Positions 21,495-27,882 of a stretch of 27,882 nt of DNA are shown here, piece by piece. How positions within the stretch are numbered: the first letter of the stretch is position 1; every line of letters starts with the position of its first letter. This DNA comes from an uncultured Collinsella sp. Its GTDB lineage: Bacteria > Actinomycetota > Coriobacteriia > Coriobacteriales > Coriobacteriaceae. The position numbers and the translations under genes are program-made. The notes beneath the pieces were generated by a model, which saw nothing but the letters and a program-made list of their open reading frames with translations, did not search any database and was not told the DNA's origin. Location of the stretch: contig CAKTWW010000029.1 of assembly GCA_934630855.1 (NCBI GenBank), positions 1 to 27,882 on the forward strand. The letters are read 5' to 3'.

Positions 21495-23366
21495 CTAGCA
21501 ACCCTCCTTTGCGCAGGTGGATGCAGAGGCAGTTGAGGCGGACGCGGGACTTGGGGCGGACGCGGACACCGCGCTCCCCTGCTGGCCCTCGAGCTCCTCG
21601 CGACGAAGCTGCGACTGGCAAATCTCGCGGTACAGTTGGCAGTTTGCGTACAGCTCGTCGTGCGTGCCCAGGCCCGCGACCGAGCCGTGGTCGAGCACGC
21701 AGATCATGTCGGCGTCGCGCACGGTCGAGACGCGCTGGCTCACGATCACCGTGGTCAGCGGCAGCCCGCCCTCGGCGGCACCGCGCACGCTGCGCTCGCG
21801 AATGGCGTGGCGAAGTGCCGCGTCGGTCTTAAAGTCGAGCGCCGAGGCGGAGTCGTCCATAATCAGAATCTGCGGCGAGCCCACCAGGGCACGCGCAATG
21901 GTCAGGCGCTGACGCTGGCCACCGCTGAAGTTCTTGCCGCCCGCCTCGACCGGGGCATCCAAGCCCTGCGGCTTGTTGCGCACAAACTCGCTGGCCTGCG
22001 CCATATCGAGCGCCGCCCACAGCTCCTCGTCGGTCGCGGACTCGTCGCGCCAGGTCAGGTTGCTGCGAATCGTACCGCTCACGAGCGACGCGCGCTGCGG
22101 AACGGTCGCGACCACATGGCGCAGTTGGTCGAGCGGCCAGGCGCGCACGTCGGTACCCATCACACTCACGCAGCCGACGCCCGCGTCGTACAGGCGCGGG
22201 ATGAGCGAGACGAGCGTCGACTTACCGCTGCCCGTGCCGCCGATGATGCCGAGCGTTTTGCCCAGCGGCAGCTCCAGAGTCACGTCATCAACGGCGTTGG
22301 CCGCACCCGCACCAAAGGAGAAGCTCGCATGGCTCAAGCTCAGCGCGGGGACCGGAGCGGCGTTGCCCATCGCGCTCGGCTTGGGCAGGGCGACCGGCTC
22401 GTTGCCGTCGTCGGTGATACTCGGCGCGCAGTTGAGCACCTCGTTGATACGCGACGCGCTGGCACTTGCCTTGGTAAAGACCACGACCAGGTTGGCGACG
22501 TACACGATGGAGGTCAGGGTCTGCGTCATGTAGTTGACGAACGCCATGACCTGGCCCTGCGTGAGCTCGCCCACGTTCACCTGGATGCCGCCCACCCACA
22601 GGATGGCGCACACGCCCAGGTTCATCACAAGAAACGTGACGGGGTTAAGGATTGACGAGAGCTTGCCCACCGCGATGGCAGTATTGGCCTGGTCATCGGC
22701 AGCCTGGGCAAAACGCTCACGCTCGTGGTCTTCGCGCACAAACGCACGGACCACGCGAGCGCCCGAAAGGCCCTCGCGACAGATAAGCGCGATGCGGTCG
22801 AGCTTTGCCTGCAGCTGCTTGTAGTACGGGATGCAGCGCGCCATGACAAACCAAAACACCAGGCCGATGGCGGGCGTGCAGATCAAAAAGATAATGCCGA
22901 GCTTAAGGTCGATGGCAAGAGCGGCGACCATGGAACCCACCGCCAAGAAAGGCCAGCGGATAAGCATGCGCACGCCCAGTGCCACGGCGAGCTGCACCTG
23001 ATTGACGTCGTTGGTGATGCGCGTGATGAGCGACGGCGTGCCAAAGCGATCGAGCTCGGCGTAGCTCAGCTTGTTGATGTGCTCGTAGAGCGCACCGCGA
23101 ATGTCGGTGCCCATACCCTGCGAAGTCAGTGCCGCCATCTTTTGGCAGACGAGCGTAAACGAGATGCCGATCACAGCCATGGCGCCAAGCAGCATACCGT
23201 AGTGGACGACGGCGTTCACATCGTGCGCGCCAATGCCCTTGTCGATCATCTGCGCAATCACCAGCGGCGTCAGCAAGTCGAAGATCACTTCGATCAGCTT
23301 GCACGCAGGACCAATCACCATATACCGGCGAAACTTACCGCCGAAACGCCTGAGCAGCTCAATCAT
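21495..23366 (-). CDS. ABC exporter subunit with degenerate ATPase site (TM287-like)
   Basis: A 623-residue half-transporter, first gene of the pair. It has six membrane helices (about 15-310) and an ATPase domain with Walker A GGTGSGKST (about 375-383), consensus signature FSGGQ, and Walker B reading LIMDDSAS, with D505 where the catalytic glutamate should be. The switch histidine is replaced by Q544 (VSQRVS). These two changes are the marks of the degenerate subunit of heterodimeric exporters such as TM287 or LmrC. The C-terminal tail (about 595-623) is rich in Ala/Ser. ATG 23366 follows GGGAG by nine bases; the ORF extends upstream to 23492 without family support. No regulator gene is adjacent. 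Confidence 0.92.
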   Translation of the reverse strand: MIELLRRFGGKFRRYMVIGPACKLIEVIFDLLTPLVIAQMIDKGIGAHDVNAVVHYGMLLGAMAVIGISFTLVCQKMAALTSQGMGTDIRGALYEHINKLSYAELDRFGTPSLITRITNDVNQVQLAVALGVRMLIRWPFLAVGSMVAALAIDLKLGIIFLICTPAIGLVFWFVMARCIPYYKQLQAKLDRIALICREGLSGARVVRAFVREDHERERFAQAADDQANTAIAVGKLSSILNPVTFLVMNLGVCAILWVGGIQVNVGELTQGQVMAFVNYMTQTLTSIVYVANLVVVFTKASASASRINEVLNCAPSITDDGNEPVALPKPSAMGNAAPVPALSLSHASFSFGAGAANAVDDVTLELPLGKTLGIIGGTGSGKSTLVSLIPRLYDAGVGCVSVMGTDVRAWPLDQLRHVVATVPQRASLVSGTIRSNLTWRDESATDEELWAALDMAQASEFVRNKPQGLDAPVEAGGKNFSGGQRQRLTIARALVGSPQILIMDDSASALDFKTDAALRHAIRERSVRGAAEGGLPLTTVIVSQRVSTVRDADMICVLDHGSVAGLGTHDELYANCQLYREICQSQLRREELEGQQGSAVSASAPSPASASTASASTCAKEGC

Positions 23367-23462
23367 AAAAAGGCGCTCCCTATCATCATCCACACTCAAT
23401 TCGAACCATGATAGTACGAAGAACTCAAAAGACGAGTAAACAACCGGCCAAAGATGACGCCA

Positions 23463-23665
23463 ATGTTTTGGCAACGCCAGCGAGCAGCACAACGCGCGGG
23501 AATGAATTGTTCAGATTAATGCGCCATCTACGGGTGATTTTTGGACGACGGGGCCCGGTTGGCGGCGAGGTATTTGGTAGTCGAGCGATTCCGCAGGCGC
23601 AGCCGAGGACCAGCGAGAAACGTCTGGACCACGGAATCGCCGATGTTTTGGCGCAGCCAGCGAGC
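23463..23665. repeat. Direct repeat pair 180 bp apart, with nested inverted repeat
   Basis: A 23-base segment starting ATGTTTTGGC and ending CCAGCGAGC occurs at 23463-23485 and 23643-23665 with 20 identities. Between them GCGATTCCG (23585-23593) and CGGAATCGC (23632-23640) form a perfect inverted repeat. The offset is a multiple of three, and both copies would read V-L-A-x-P-A-S on plus, so they could be remnants of duplicated coding ends; no ribosome site or family supports a live gene. This is the main content of 23367-23670. Confidence 0.45.
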
Positions 23666-23670
23666 GACAT

Positions 23671-23756
23671 CCAGGGCGAACAAGTTGGCATGAAAAAGGC
23701 AGGGCATTGACCTTCTGGTCATGCCCTGCCTTTTGAATGACAAATTGTCGCCCTGG
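23671..23756 (-). terminator. Long hairpin downstream of ffs
   Basis: The two halves, from CCAGGGCG at 23671 and back from CGCCCTGG ending 23756, pair over about 40 bases around a TTCT loop with small bulges. The top of the stem, GGCAGGGCA with TGCCCTGCC, is perfect and has A/T runs on both sides (five Ts on minus), so it can work as a terminator in both directions. It probably ends any transcript running past the SRP RNA. Confidence 0.7.
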
Positions 23757-23776
23757 GTGGCGCGCAGCGTCGAGCA

Positions 23777-23802
23777 TTGCGCGGTTTGGTAAAACCGCGC
23801 AA
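23777..23802 (-). terminator. Hairpin at the 3' end of ffs
   Basis: TTGCGCGGTTT and AAACCGCGCAA pair perfectly five bases beyond the closing stem of the SRP RNA. There is no U-tract after it; it may mark the end of the primary transcript or guide trimming. Confidence 0.5.
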
Positions 23803-23806
23803 GAAT

Positions 23807-23913
23807 AGCGCACTCGATGGATTCGGATGCCCGACAGAGGCTCCTTATGGCTGCTTCCTTCCGGACCTGACCAGATTCGGAACATGTCGTCATCCGAACC
23901 CATCGAACGCGCT
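23807..23913 (-). ncRNA. ffs: Small signal recognition particle RNA (4.5S type)
   Basis: The minus strand carries the universally conserved SRP domain IV tip, GGTCAGGTCCGGAAGGAAGC followed by AGCC, which binds Ffh. The flanks 23807-23820 and 23900-23913 pair completely (with G-U pairs), and the inner arms around TTCGGATG and CATCCGAA extend the hairpin, giving a single rod of about 107 nt as in 4.5S RNA, without an Alu domain. Ends were set at the limits of the closing stem and may be a few bases off. It works with Ffh and FtsY in co-translational membrane targeting. Confidence 0.95.
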
Positions 23914-23923
23914 AGGCGCTCGA

Positions 23924-23955
23924 TATATATTACCTGCTCCCGTCCAGCAGAGCAA
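23924..23955 (-). promoter_or_regulatory. Promoter of ffs
   Basis: On minus, TTGCTC (23955-23950) lies 17 bases before TAATAT (23932-23927), which runs into TATAT. The RNA would start 6-13 bases downstream. The otherwise GC-rich neighbourhood makes this AT island conspicuous. Confidence 0.6.
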
Positions 23956-24000
23956 GATGCCCCGCGGTCAAAGGGAAAACCACATGAGTGCACGGCAACA

Positions 24001-24032
24001 AAAAGGCGCGGCCGCAAGTATGCGACCGCGCC
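24001..24032 (-). terminator. Intrinsic terminator of the VWA surface-protein gene
   Basis: GGCGCGGCCGCA (24005-24016) and TGCGACCGCGCC (24021-24032) pair with one G-U on the minus-strand RNA, followed by at least four Us. It lies 78 bases after the stop codon. Confidence 0.75.
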
Positions 24033-24109
24033 CCATCAGTTGCTTCGCAGAGAGCATTCAAGCGTTGCGTAAGCGCTGGGAAGCGAAACGTCGTTCGACA
24101 TCAACGCCG

Positions 24110-25853
24110 TTAGCGATTACGGCGCTTGAGGATAATGCCGGCAACGCAAACGGCTGCACCGGCTACGACCAGCCCAATGACGGGCAGAATTGAGAAGGTA
24201 TCACCCGTCATCGGCATGGTGCCCTTCTCGCCCTTCGTCGTCTTGACGGGCTTCTTATCGTTCGGCTTCGTGGGTTTAACCTCGGGCTCGGGCTTAGGCT
24301 CGGGAGCAGCAACCGTGTAGGTAACCGTCGGAACCGGGAACTCATACGCTTCGCCGCGCATGCCGTTGCCGTCCACGGGATGCAGGGTCGCGCTCTCGTT
24401 GACCTTCAGAGTGTGGGTGCCAGGCTCGGTGGGCACGTTGACCAGGCGCTCGCTGTACTCGAGCACGACGGGCTTGCTCGGAGATGCAGCCTCGTTCAGC
24501 GTAAGCTTGAGCATCTCCTGGTCGCCATTCACGTAGTCCAAGGTGAACCTATAGGAGCCATTCGCAAGCTTGCCAAAGCCGTAGGACCCGTCGTCGATCT
24601 TTTCGGGTGAGAGCTTCTCGCCGTTGGCGGTCAGGCTAATCTTGGCAGGGTCGTTGATGAAGTCAAAATCAGCGCCGATAAAGTCCTCGACCGTCGAACC
24701 GTCGGCGATCTTGTCCACGAGCTTGGCCTTGAGCTTTTTGAAGTCGGTATCGAGTTTGCCTTCGTTCGTGTTCCTGGCAAGGTACTTCAAGAAAATCGAA
24801 CCGTCGGTGAAGTCGGTGCCAGCCTTTAGCCTGTAATAGACGTTCATGTCGTAGCCGGCATCGGCCATCGCCTGGAACGTATCGTCCGCGCTGATGTAGG
24901 CAACATCGGTGTTGCACGGCGCGTTCACGTCGACGGGGATGGGATTCGTGGTGCCGTTATTGGCCGCCTCGGCAGTGTACTCGTAGTCGTACTGAGCCCA
25001 GTTTTTGTCGGAATTCTGATACTGATCTTTGTAGTAGGCGAGGTACTCAGCAAGCTTCTCGGGGCTCTTCATGGCCTGCGAGTAGATGAAGCCTGATCCG
25101 TCGGAGAACTTCTTCCAGTCATTATGGGAATTGTACTCGCGAGACTGCCACTCCCAGATACCGCCCATCCAGTTCGATGAATAGAGATATGGATTGCCGG
25201 TCTCTGGATTCGTCTGCTTTCTTGGATCGCCAAACGACCTCGTATACGGTTTGGTGTAGTCACCATTCTTGCAGTAAAGGTAGGTTCCGCCGTCGCTAAT
25301 AAGGATGACGTGTTTGTTCTCGTCCTTAACGGCTTTGTCTGCGCCGAGGATGCTCTGTGCGGCAAGAAGACCGGCGTGCATGTTGGTGCCAGAGTGGATT
25401 TCCGAGTTCATCGCTGCCAGGATGTCGTCGTAGCCCGTGACGACGTCGGTCAGCGGCTGCTGGATGTTACCGACCTTGTTAAAGAGGACCACGCCGACCT
25501 TGATGTCGAGGCCATCGGTCTCCGCCTTCGCCTTGACCCCATCAAGGAAAGACTTAGCCTGGCCGTAGATTGCCTTATCGTCGGAAAAGGCCGACTTATC
25601 GAGCACAAACACAACGTCGGACGGCTCGGCCTCGCGCTTGCCCGGGAACGAGAGAGTGACCTTGGTCTCCAGGTTCTCGTCAAGCTCGGTCGCCGTCTTC
25701 TGGTTCTGCTCTAACGTGGACGATTGACCGGCGCCCCCCCCCCGCGGCATCGTCTGCGAATGACATGGTCGCCGGAGTGGCCATGCCTAACGTCAGCGCC
25801 AACACCGCGCCAACCGTAACCGCGCGCTTAAGCGTATTTCCCAATCTGTGCAT
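24110..25853 (-). CDS. VWA-domain cell-wall surface protein, frameshifted at a G10 tract (probably phase-variable)
   Basis: Two overlapping frames together make one surface protein. The first frame, from ATG 25853 (AGGGG six bases upstream), encodes a signal peptide MHRLGNTLKRAVTVGAVLAL ending SFA-DDAA; the run of ten G (25743-25734 on minus) then shifts it into a frame that stops at 25680. The second frame continues from the tract to 24110 (about 540 residues): a von Willebrand A domain with VVFVLDKSAF (MIDAS start; the third position is Phe, not Ser), SGTNMH and ISDGG, a Tyr/Asn/Trp-rich insertion, a beta-sandwich region, Pro/Lys spacer, and sorting signal MPMTGD with membrane helix and KRRNR. 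With nine G the frames join as DDAAGGGAGQSS. Likely an adhesin or pilus-tip-like protein. A sequencing error in the tract is the alternative. Confidence 0.8.
25734..25743. repeat. Homopolymer of ten C (G10 on the coding strand)
   Basis: The tract is placed just after the signal-peptide coding part of the VWA gene, where gain or loss of one base joins or separates the export signal and the mature protein. Nine or twelve G give the open frame; ten (as here) gives a 58-residue product ending at 25680. Confidence 0.85.
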
Positions 25854-26001
25854 CCTAGCCCCTTTCATATAATTTCCGTTTGCAGACAGGTGCATACGAC
25901 ACCAGTGATACAGCAATAGTATAGACCGTAAAATGCCAACGTAATTAACATATATTTACAAATAACGAGCTGGACAGGCAAATCAGATTGGATATTTATA
26001 T
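25854..26001. other. AT-rich intergenic region upstream of the VWA gene
   Basis: This 148-base gap is much richer in A and T than its surroundings, with TATACT and several TATAT/TAAAT stretches on the minus strand that could supply a -10. No -35 at correct spacing is convincing, and no terminator for the TadA fusion gene is visible. No gene was found. Confidence 0.4.
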
Positions 26002-27783
26002 CTATATGCGACCAAGATCGTATGCTCGGGCAGCCCCCTCGCCTGCGCACGCCAAATTGGCTACAGCCTCCTGCATGCCAAGCGCTTCCTCAAGGCTCAT
26101 GGGCTTGCGGCAGACCGGCAGAACCAGATCGACACCCTGCCCATACACCGCATTCAGGCTGTCGGCACGGCCGCCCACGACGGCGGCCACCGGTTTGCCA
26201 TAGCGCTTGGCGCGGCGAGCCACGCCCACCGGCGCCTTGCCGGCAGCGGACTGCTCGTCCATGTTGCCCTCGCCTGTAATGACCAAGTCGGCATCGCGCA
26301 CGCGCCCGTCAAACCCAATCAGATCGAGCACCGTCTCCACACCCGAGCGTAGCTCCGCGCCGAGCGCCAGCAAGGCAGCCCCCAGCCCACCGGCAGCGCC
26401 CGCGCCGGGCACGCCAAGCACCGAGCCAAATGTCCGTGCGCCCTCGGGTGTGCGCAGCAACCCCTGGACCCGAGCCTCGGCAATCGCAGCGTCGAGCAGG
26501 CGACCGTAGCCGACCATCCAGCTGTCATACCTGCTCAGCACCTGGGCATCGCCCGTCGGTAGACCCTTCTGCCCGCCAAACACCGCCAACGCACCACGAC
26601 GCCCCACGAGCGGATTCTCGACATCGGAAAGCACAACGATACGAGCGCCATCCAGCGCCTGCATCGCGGGCGTCAGGTCAACACCGGCCACACGCTCAAG
26701 ACCCGCGAGCCCCGGCGCAACATCGCAACCGTGCTCATCAAGCAGACGCGCACCGAGCGCCTGAAGCATGCCGGCGCCGCCATCGTTGGTGGCGCTACCA
26801 CCCAAACCAATATAGATAGTCTTTGCACCCGCGCGAACCGCACGAAGCATGAGCTCGCCCACGCCATAGGTCGTAGCGGCCAGAGCCGCCGACTCCGTAC
26901 AGGGTGAATAACCAATCCCTGCCGCCTCGGCCATCTCAATAACCGCGGACTCGCGCCCAGCATCCACCAGCATCCGGGCAGACACGCGCTCGTTCAAGGG
27001 GCCTGCCACCTCACAGGTCACGACCTCGCCGCCGCACGCAGCGACAGCGTCAAGTGTTCCCTCGCCACCATCTGCCAGCGGCAACGCGCACACCTCGGCA
27101 TCGGGCCACGCGCGGCACACGCCCTCGGCAACTGCCTCTTCTGCCTGCGTGCTCGAAACGCTGCCCTTAAAGGAGTCAATCGCCAACAGCACGCGGCGAG
27201 GCCGGCGCTGCGCGGCGCCAAAGTCGACCGTCTCAACGGCAACATCTCCGGCATCAGCAAGTGCCGCGGCGTGAGCAGCATGCGCGTCAAGATCGGACCC
27301 ACAGCCGCAAGCAGCGCCGTCCGCTCCGCGTAGACCGCCAAAATAGCTACTCAGCAGCTCGCGACACTCATCCGCCAGCACCCCGGCCGCCACGTTAAAC
27401 CGATGATTCAGACGCGAATCGGCATTCAAATCGTACAGGGATCCCAGCGCGCCTGCCTTGGCATCGGCTGCACCATACACGCAACGCCCCACGCGCGCGT
27501 TGACCATAAGCCCGGCACACATGCAGCAGGGTTCCAGCGTCACATAAACCGTGCAATCGGAAAGGCGCCATCGGCCGAGCGTCTGGGCGGCAGAGCACAG
27601 GGCCGCAAACTCGGCATGCGCCGAAGGGTTCTGATCGAGTTCGCGACGATTATGCGCCCGCGCGACAATCTCGCCCGCACGCACCACCACGGCTCCGATG
27701 GGCACCTCGCCCACCGCCGCGGCCGCTCGTGCCTCCGCTAACGCCTCGCGCATGAACTTCTCGTCGATTCCGGTGCTCGTCAT
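26002..27783 (-). CDS. Fusion of tRNA adenosine deaminase (TadA) and glycerate kinase (GlxK/GarK type)
   Basis: A 593-residue protein with two whole enzymes in one frame. Residues 1 to about 150 are TadA, which makes inosine-34 in tRNA-Arg: zinc ligands H56, C86 and C89 and proton-shuttle E58 lie in HAEF and EPCCMCAG. Residues about 150-195 form a linker with GAACGCGSD and an Ala/His run. Residues about 197-593 are the glycerate kinase type 1 fold: RVLLAIDSFKGSVSSTQAEE, LADGGEGTLD, GLGGSATNDGG and VITGEGNMDEQS, all family marks. ATG 27783 follows AAGG by six bases. The two activities are unrelated, so shared control or accidental fusion is possible. It diverges from tRNA-Ser. Confidence 0.9.
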   Translation of the reverse strand: MTSTGIDEKFMREALAEARAAAAVGEVPIGAVVVRAGEIVARAHNRRELDQNPSAHAEFAALCSAAQTLGRWRLSDCTVYVTLEPCCMCAGLMVNARVGRCVYGAADAKAGALGSLYDLNADSRLNHRFNVAAGVLADECRELLSSYFGGLRGADGAACGCGSDLDAHAAHAAALADAGDVAVETVDFGAAQRRPRRVLLAIDSFKGSVSSTQAEEAVAEGVCRAWPDAEVCALPLADGGEGTLDAVAACGGEVVTCEVAGPLNERVSARMLVDAGRESAVIEMAEAAGIGYSPCTESAALAATTYGVGELMLRAVRAGAKTIYIGLGGSATNDGGAGMLQALGARLLDEHGCDVAPGLAGLERVAGVDLTPAMQALDGARIVVLSDVENPLVGRRGALAVFGGQKGLPTGDAQVLSRYDSWMVGYGRLLDAAIAEARVQGLLRTPEGARTFGSVLGVPGAGAAGGLGAALLALGAELRSGVETVLDLIGFDGRVRDADLVITGEGNMDEQSAAGKAPVGVARRAKRYGKPVAAVVGGRADSLNAVYGQGVDLVLPVCRKPMSLEEALGMQEAVANLACAGEGAARAYDLGRI

Positions 27784-27815
27784 CGTTCGCCTTCCCTGTC
27801 GCAACTTCAAAACGA

Positions 27816-27824
27816 TGCTATCAT
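27816..27824 (+). promoter_or_regulatory. Extended -10 promoter of tRNA-Ser
   Basis: TGCTATCAT forms an extended -10 (TG-N-TATCAT) 10 bases before the first base of the tRNA. The -35 position has only weak similarity to consensus. Confidence 0.55.
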
Positions 27825-27834
27825 TACGACTCAC

Positions 27835-27882
27835 GGAGAGATGGCAGAGCGGTTGAATGCGGCGGTCTTGAAAACCGTTGAG
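27835..27882 (+). tRNA. tRNA-Ser(UGA), 5' part, cut by the window end
   Basis: The sequence starts with acceptor GGAGAGA, then TGGCAGAGCGGTTGAATGC with the D-loop AGCGGTTGAA usual in serine tRNAs, and anticodon stem GCGGT(C) / (A)CCGT around the loop CTTGAAA with anticodon TGA. The variable arm and 3' half lie outside the window. Confidence 0.93.

Noticed and set aside
21495..23366. Inactivating mutation of the ABC subunit (D for E in Walker B, Q for the switch His)
   Set aside because: These changes are the normal state of the degenerate subunit in heterodimeric exporters, and the partner gene has the complementary pattern.
23511..24017. 168-codon minus-strand frame across ffs
   Set aside because: It overlaps the SRP RNA and two terminator hairpins and resembles no protein family.
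25680..25853. Short secreted peptide gene separate from the VWA protein
   Set aside because: The frame is a complete signal peptide that meets the mature VWA frame exactly at a G10 tract; one base restores a single protein.
27835..27882. Integration (att) site at tRNA-Ser
   Set aside because: No integrase or duplicate of the tRNA end is visible, and the tRNA 3' end is outside the window.

Overview
The window looks like a chromosomal segment from a high-GC Gram-positive gut bacterium of the Coriobacteriia, most likely Collinsella. This is inferred from the GC-rich codon use, the strong AGGAGG-type ribosome sites, sortase-anchored surface proteins, an LTA-synthase-like enzyme, and short palindromic intergenic repeats of a kind I associate with Collinsella genomes. 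No database search was possible. There is no prophage, transposase, CRISPR array or plasmid gene.

Layout. 1-1142: start of a transaldolase gene and a HAD phosphatase, both on minus. 1218-3788: an RlmKL-type 23S rRNA methyltransferase whose RlmL half has lost its catalytic motif. 3882-8596 (minus): a potassium locus in the order kup, a 56-residue membrane peptide, kdpD, kdpE. KdpD lacks its N-terminal domain, and a terminator with two competing left arms precedes it. 8763-12153: a nitroreductase (minus) diverging from an LTA-synthase-family enzyme (plus). 12537-16625: a 1362-residue cell-wall-anchored surface protein, with non-coding repeat zones on both sides. 17283-19308 (minus): a small membrane protein and a TetR regulator, each preceded by the same operator-like palindrome, then a flavodoxin-like protein. 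19635-23366: a heterodimeric ABC exporter operon. 23807-23913: the SRP RNA (ffs, minus). 24110-25853: a von Willebrand A surface protein split by a run of ten G. 26002-27783: a TadA-glycerate kinase fusion. 27835 to the end: the 5' part of tRNA-Ser(UGA).

How the genes work together. Kup with KdpDE makes a self-contained potassium-uptake and sensing module without kdpFABC. The promoter of kup carries a direct repeat with an 11-bp period, as expected for an OmpR/KdpE-type regulator. The TetR protein probably controls itself and the membrane protein below it. The LTA-synthase-like enzyme, the giant surface protein and the VWA protein all build the cell surface, and the last is probably phase-variable.

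Most unusual content. (1) Two copies of a roughly 130-nt structured element (12188-12317, 17138-17263) share the sequences around their internal loops but have different, compensating stems. Both lie just after a stop codon and in the same orientation relative to the transcript. (2) A tandem array of six ~62-bp palindromic units (16747-17085), with one isolated unit at 12401. (3) The G10 tract switch. (4) The TadA-kinase fusion. (5) The decayed RlmL site.
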